Assembly (NCBI GenBank): GCA_028876335.1
Contig: JAGWSG010000086.1
Coordinates: 1-35,756 of the forward strand
DNA: 35,756 bases
Origin: Acidobacteriota bacterium
GTDB lineage: Bacteria > Acidobacteriota > Terriglobia > Terriglobales > Acidobacteriaceae
Direction: 5' to 3'
Of this stretch, positions 33,239 to 35,756 are shown piece after piece (positions within the stretch are counted from its first letter, which is position 1; every line of letters begins with the position of its first letter). The translations under genes were made by a program, and so were the position numbers. Under the pieces are notes generated by a model. That model had not been told where the DNA came from. It saw only the letters and a program-made list of their open reading frames with translations, and ran no database searches.

Positions 33239-35113
33239 CTAACTCTTCAGCGCTACCCGAATGTGCAGTTCCCTTAATTGCTGCTCGGTCACTGTTGTCG
33301 GTGCGTCTGCCATCAAGTCAATCGCCTTGGCCGTTTTCGGGAAGGTAATCACTTCGCGCAGGCTGGGCGCGCCGGTCAACAACATCACGATGCGGTCAAG
33401 ACCGAGCGCAATGCCGCCATGCGGTGGCGTGCCGTACTCGAGCGCATCCAGGAAGAAGCCGAAACGGTTCTTTGCTTCCTCCTCGCTGATGCCGAGCGAA
33501 GCGAAGATTTGCTGCTGCACATCCTTGCGGTGAATACGGATAGAACCCGAGCCGAGTTCGAGGCCGTTCATCGCAAGATCGTAGCAATCGGCGCGAACCG
33601 AAGCAGGATCGCTGACGAGGTTGGCCATGTCAGCCTCATAGGGTGCAGTAAACGGATGATGCGCTGGAACCCACTTGCCCGAGGGCAAGTCGAATTCAAA
33701 CATCGGGAAATCGACGATCCAGACCGGATGAAATGCCTTTGCGCCGTCGAGCTTCATTCCACTCTTCGGATCTGCGTTTGCGACGATTTCATCAGTCACC
33801 TTGAAGGCTCCGTGACGGTCGGCGTACTTCTTCGCCAGTTCCGTACGGAAGTTGCCCGCTGCGGCGTAGACATTAATCTCGCGCTCGCTCAGGCGGCCTT
33901 CAAATTTCGTATCGCTGGCCTTGATGTGATGCGTCGGATCGCCGGCTACCACGATCACGAAGTCACCTTCCGCTGCGCCGGTCAACTCACGTATCTTCTC
34001 AACTGATTCCGGGAATCCCTTGGCCAGGCGCTTGAAGTCGTCAATGAACTTGGCGCCCTTCTTCAAGTCGAAGAGCGGATGGTTATCCTCGCGCTCCTTG
34101 CGGCTCAATTCACCCACGTTGGGAATGCGCAGAGCCACTACCGGCAGTGCAGGGTCAATCTGCAGAGCGGCCAGATTTTCGTCGGTGAAGGCGGGGCGAA
34201 CGTCCGTCAACCCCGGCAAACGCATATCGGGTTTGTCCGTGCCGAACTGGCGCATTGAATCGTCATAGGTGATGCGCGGGAAGGGCGTCGGCAGCGTGAC
34301 GCCGGCGGCTGCCCATGCAGCGGCGCAGAACTTTTCCACCACGCCGAAGACATGTTCACGGCGCGGAAAGCTCATCTCAAGATCGATCTGCGTAAACTCA
34401 AGCTGGCGGTCGGCGCGCTGGTCCTCATCGCGGAAGCAGCGCGCGATCTGGAAGTAGCGATCGAAGCCAGAGATCATCAGGATCTGCTTGAAGATTTGCG
34501 GAGACTGCGGCAGCGCGTAGAACTCGCCTGGATGCACGCGCGACGGCACAAGAAAATCGCGTGCGCCTTCCGGCGTTGATTTAGTCAGGATGGGCGTTTC
34601 AATTTCAAGGAATCCCTGGCCGGAAAGGCTCTCGCGCACTGCATGCGTAATCTCATGGCGGAGCCAGAAGTTGCGCTGCATCTCTGCGCGGCGCAGGTCC
34701 ACGTAGCGATACTTCAGGCGCACTTCCTCGTTTTGAATTGCGTCTTCGGCTGGCGAGAACGGCGCGAGCTTGGTGTCATTGAGAACACGCAACTCGGTGG
34801 TTTCAATTTCAATCTCGCCAGTTTCCATCTTGGGGTTGATGGCGTCCTTGTCGCGCAGGCGGACCTTTCCAACTGCGGCAACTACATACTCTGGCCGCAC
34901 CATTTCGCCCTTTGCGTGTCCTTCGGGTGTCAGCTCGGCATCCAGCACAACCTGGGCAATGCCGCTGCGGTCGCGCAGGTCGAGGAAGATCAGGTTGCCG
35001 TGGTCACGGCGGCGGTTTACCCAGCCCATCAAAACCACTTGTTGACCGGCATGCGCGGCGCGCAGTTCACCGCACATATGCGTGCGTTCAAGAGAGCCTA
35101 AAAAGTCGAGCAC
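33239..35113 (-). CDS. aspS: Aspartyl-tRNA synthetase, bacterial type
   Basis: 624 residues from GTG 35113, with AAGGA eight bases upstream. The order is an N-terminal OB-fold anticodon-binding domain ([14 protein letters not shown]), the class II core with motif 2 [16 protein letters not shown], a GAD insertion (about 285-420), and motif 3 G-I-A-L-G-L-D-R. The length is slightly above the usual 585-600. His38 sits where non-discriminating enzymes carry histidine and E. coli-type enzymes leucine, so it may also charge tRNA-Asn. It lies 13 bases after the hisS stop, in one operon. Confidence 0.96.
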   Translation of the reverse strand: MLDFLGSLERTHMCGELRAAHAGQQVVLMGWVNRRRDHGNLIFLDLRDRSGIAQVVLDAELTPEGHAKGEMVRPEYVVAAVGKVRLRDKDAINPKMETGEIEIETTELRVLNDTKLAPFSPAEDAIQNEEVRLKYRYVDLRRAEMQRNFWLRHEITHAVRESLSGQGFLEIETPILTKSTPEGARDFLVPSRVHPGEFYALPQSPQIFKQILMISGFDRYFQIARCFRDEDQRADRQLEFTQIDLEMSFPRREHVFGVVEKFCAAAWAAAGVTLPTPFPRITYDDSMRQFGTDKPDMRLPGLTDVRPAFTDENLAALQIDPALPVVALRIPNVGELSRKEREDNHPLFDLKKGAKFIDDFKRLAKGFPESVEKIRELTGAAEGDFVIVVAGDPTHHIKASDTKFEGRLSEREINVYAAAGNFRTELAKKYADRHGAFKVTDEIVANADPKSGMKLDGAKAFHPVWIVDFPMFEFDLPSGKWVPAHHPFTAPYEADMANLVSDPASVRADCYDLAMNGLELGSGSIRIHRKDVQQQIFASLGISEEEAKNRFGFFLDALEYGTPPHGGIALGLDRIVMLLTGAPSLREVITFPKTAKAIDLMADAPTTVTEQQLRELHIRVALKS

Positions 35114-35126
35114 AACGAATTTCCTT

Positions 35127-35756
35127 TTATGCGCCGGAGGGCTGGCTAAGATACGAAGCCAGTTCCGTTCGCGAAACCTTTGTCTGGTTTCCGGTGGAGA
35201 AGTCTTTCACTGTCAGAATACCGGATTGAAGCTCATCCTCGCCGAGGATGACAATGCGGCGAGCCACCTTATCAGCAGCTTCAAAGCTCTTTTTGAGCCG
35301 GAACGAGCCATCACCCAATTCGACGCTCAGGCCGGATCGCCGCAAATCACGCGCCAGCGCCAGGGCAGCGGCATTTAATGACTCACCCAACGGGGCTATG
35401 TACGCGTCGATCTTGGCGACCGGAGCCGTATTCTGCTCAGCCTGTTGGGCTTGAAGAGTCAGGACCAGCCGGTCGAGACCCATGGCAAAGCCGATGCCCG
35501 GAGCTTTCGGTCCGCCAATGGCCTCGGAAAGGCCGTCATAGCGTCCCCCTCCCAGCAGGGCATTCTGTGCGCCCAGGCCACCGTGCGTGAACTCAAATGT
35601 GGTGCGGGTGTAGTAGTCCAAGCCGCGGACCAGGCGTTGATCGCGCGTGTAGGGCACGCCGGCGGCATCCAGCGCGGCAAGCACCTGGGCAAAGTGCGCC
35701 TTGCTGCCTTCATCCAGCGAGTCGGCAATCTTTGGCAAAGACTCAATGATGGGCTG
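35127..35756 (-). CDS. hisS: Histidyl-tRNA synthetase, C-terminal part (cut by window edge)
   Basis: About 209 C-terminal residues; the frame is open to the last base of the window. [15 protein letters not shown] is the histidine-specific HisA motif, and [12 protein letters not shown] is class II motif 3. The C-terminal anticodon-binding domain ([23 protein letters not shown]) is complete. The last residues extend a little past the usual end. The gene precedes aspS directly, a common pairing. Confidence 0.95.
   Translation of the reverse strand, partial: QPIIESLPKIADSLDEGSKAHFAQVLAALDAAGVPYTRDQRLVRGLDYYTRTTFEFTHGGLGAQNALLGGGRYDGLSEAIGGPKAPGIGFAMGLDRLVLTLQAQQAEQNTAPVAKIDAYIAPLGESLNAAALALARDLRRSGLSVELGDGSFRLKKSFEAADKVARRIVILGEDELQSGILTVKDFSTGNQTKVSRTELASYLSQPSGA

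Noticed and set aside
33278..34006. 242-residue open frame on the plus strand
   Set aside because: Antisense to aspS.

Overview
The window looks like a chromosomal segment of an Acidobacteriota genome, probably Terriglobia/Acidobacteriaceae. The clues are a PadR regulator overlapping a long FtsX/MacB-type permease of the ADOP (acidobacterial duplicated orphan permease) type, a membrane-anchored regulator with the winged-helix-like N-terminal domain typical of this phylum, a hopanoid-type GT21 glycosyltransferase, secreted GH2 and GH3 enzymes, and an intermediate-to-high GC content. This assignment rests on protein-family recognition by eye; no database search was run. No rRNA, tRNA, CRISPR array, insertion sequence or prophage was recognised.

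Layout. 60-2755: small membrane protein (-), small acidic protein (+), Rieske oxygenase (-) and exported DinB-like protein (-). 2858-6563: a minus-strand run of two MacB-type permeases followed by an HpnI-like glycosyltransferase, closely spaced and without an ATPase gene. 6716-9759: a WaaE-like glycosyltransferase (+), the nadD-rsfS pair (-) ending in a clear intrinsic terminator, and a VKOR-type membrane oxidoreductase (+). 9804-14538: alpha/beta hydrolase (+), M23 peptidase (-), two-TM small protein (+), glyA (+) and a YwaF/TIGR02206-type membrane protein (-).

14833-21357 is a carbohydrate region: a secreted GH2 enzyme with a beta-glucuronidase-like N-x-K motif, a small lysine-rich protein, a divergently read membrane-bound regulator, a roughly 570-base gap with palindromes and a hairpin-rich, terminator-ended candidate RNA, and a BglX-like GH3 beta-glucosidase with its own terminator. 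21702-24878 holds padR and the ADOP permease, translationally coupled by an ATGA overlap, with two tandem TGTGG-N5-CCACA palindromes in front of padR. 24927-27228 is an aldehyde dehydrogenase/SDR pair that may oxidise a sugar or small aldehyde. 27464-29797 is a divergent polyprenyl-phosphate-type glycosyltransferase and PAP2 enzyme. 29868-33153 carries an AlkA-like glycosylase and a large GH57-type (DUF3536) protein. 33239-35756 is hisS-aspS (-), hisS being cut by the window edge.

Most of the window is ordinary chromosome. The parts most worth following are the candidate structured RNA and palindromes at 18537-18831, and the tandem operator of the padR-permease unit at 24829-24878.
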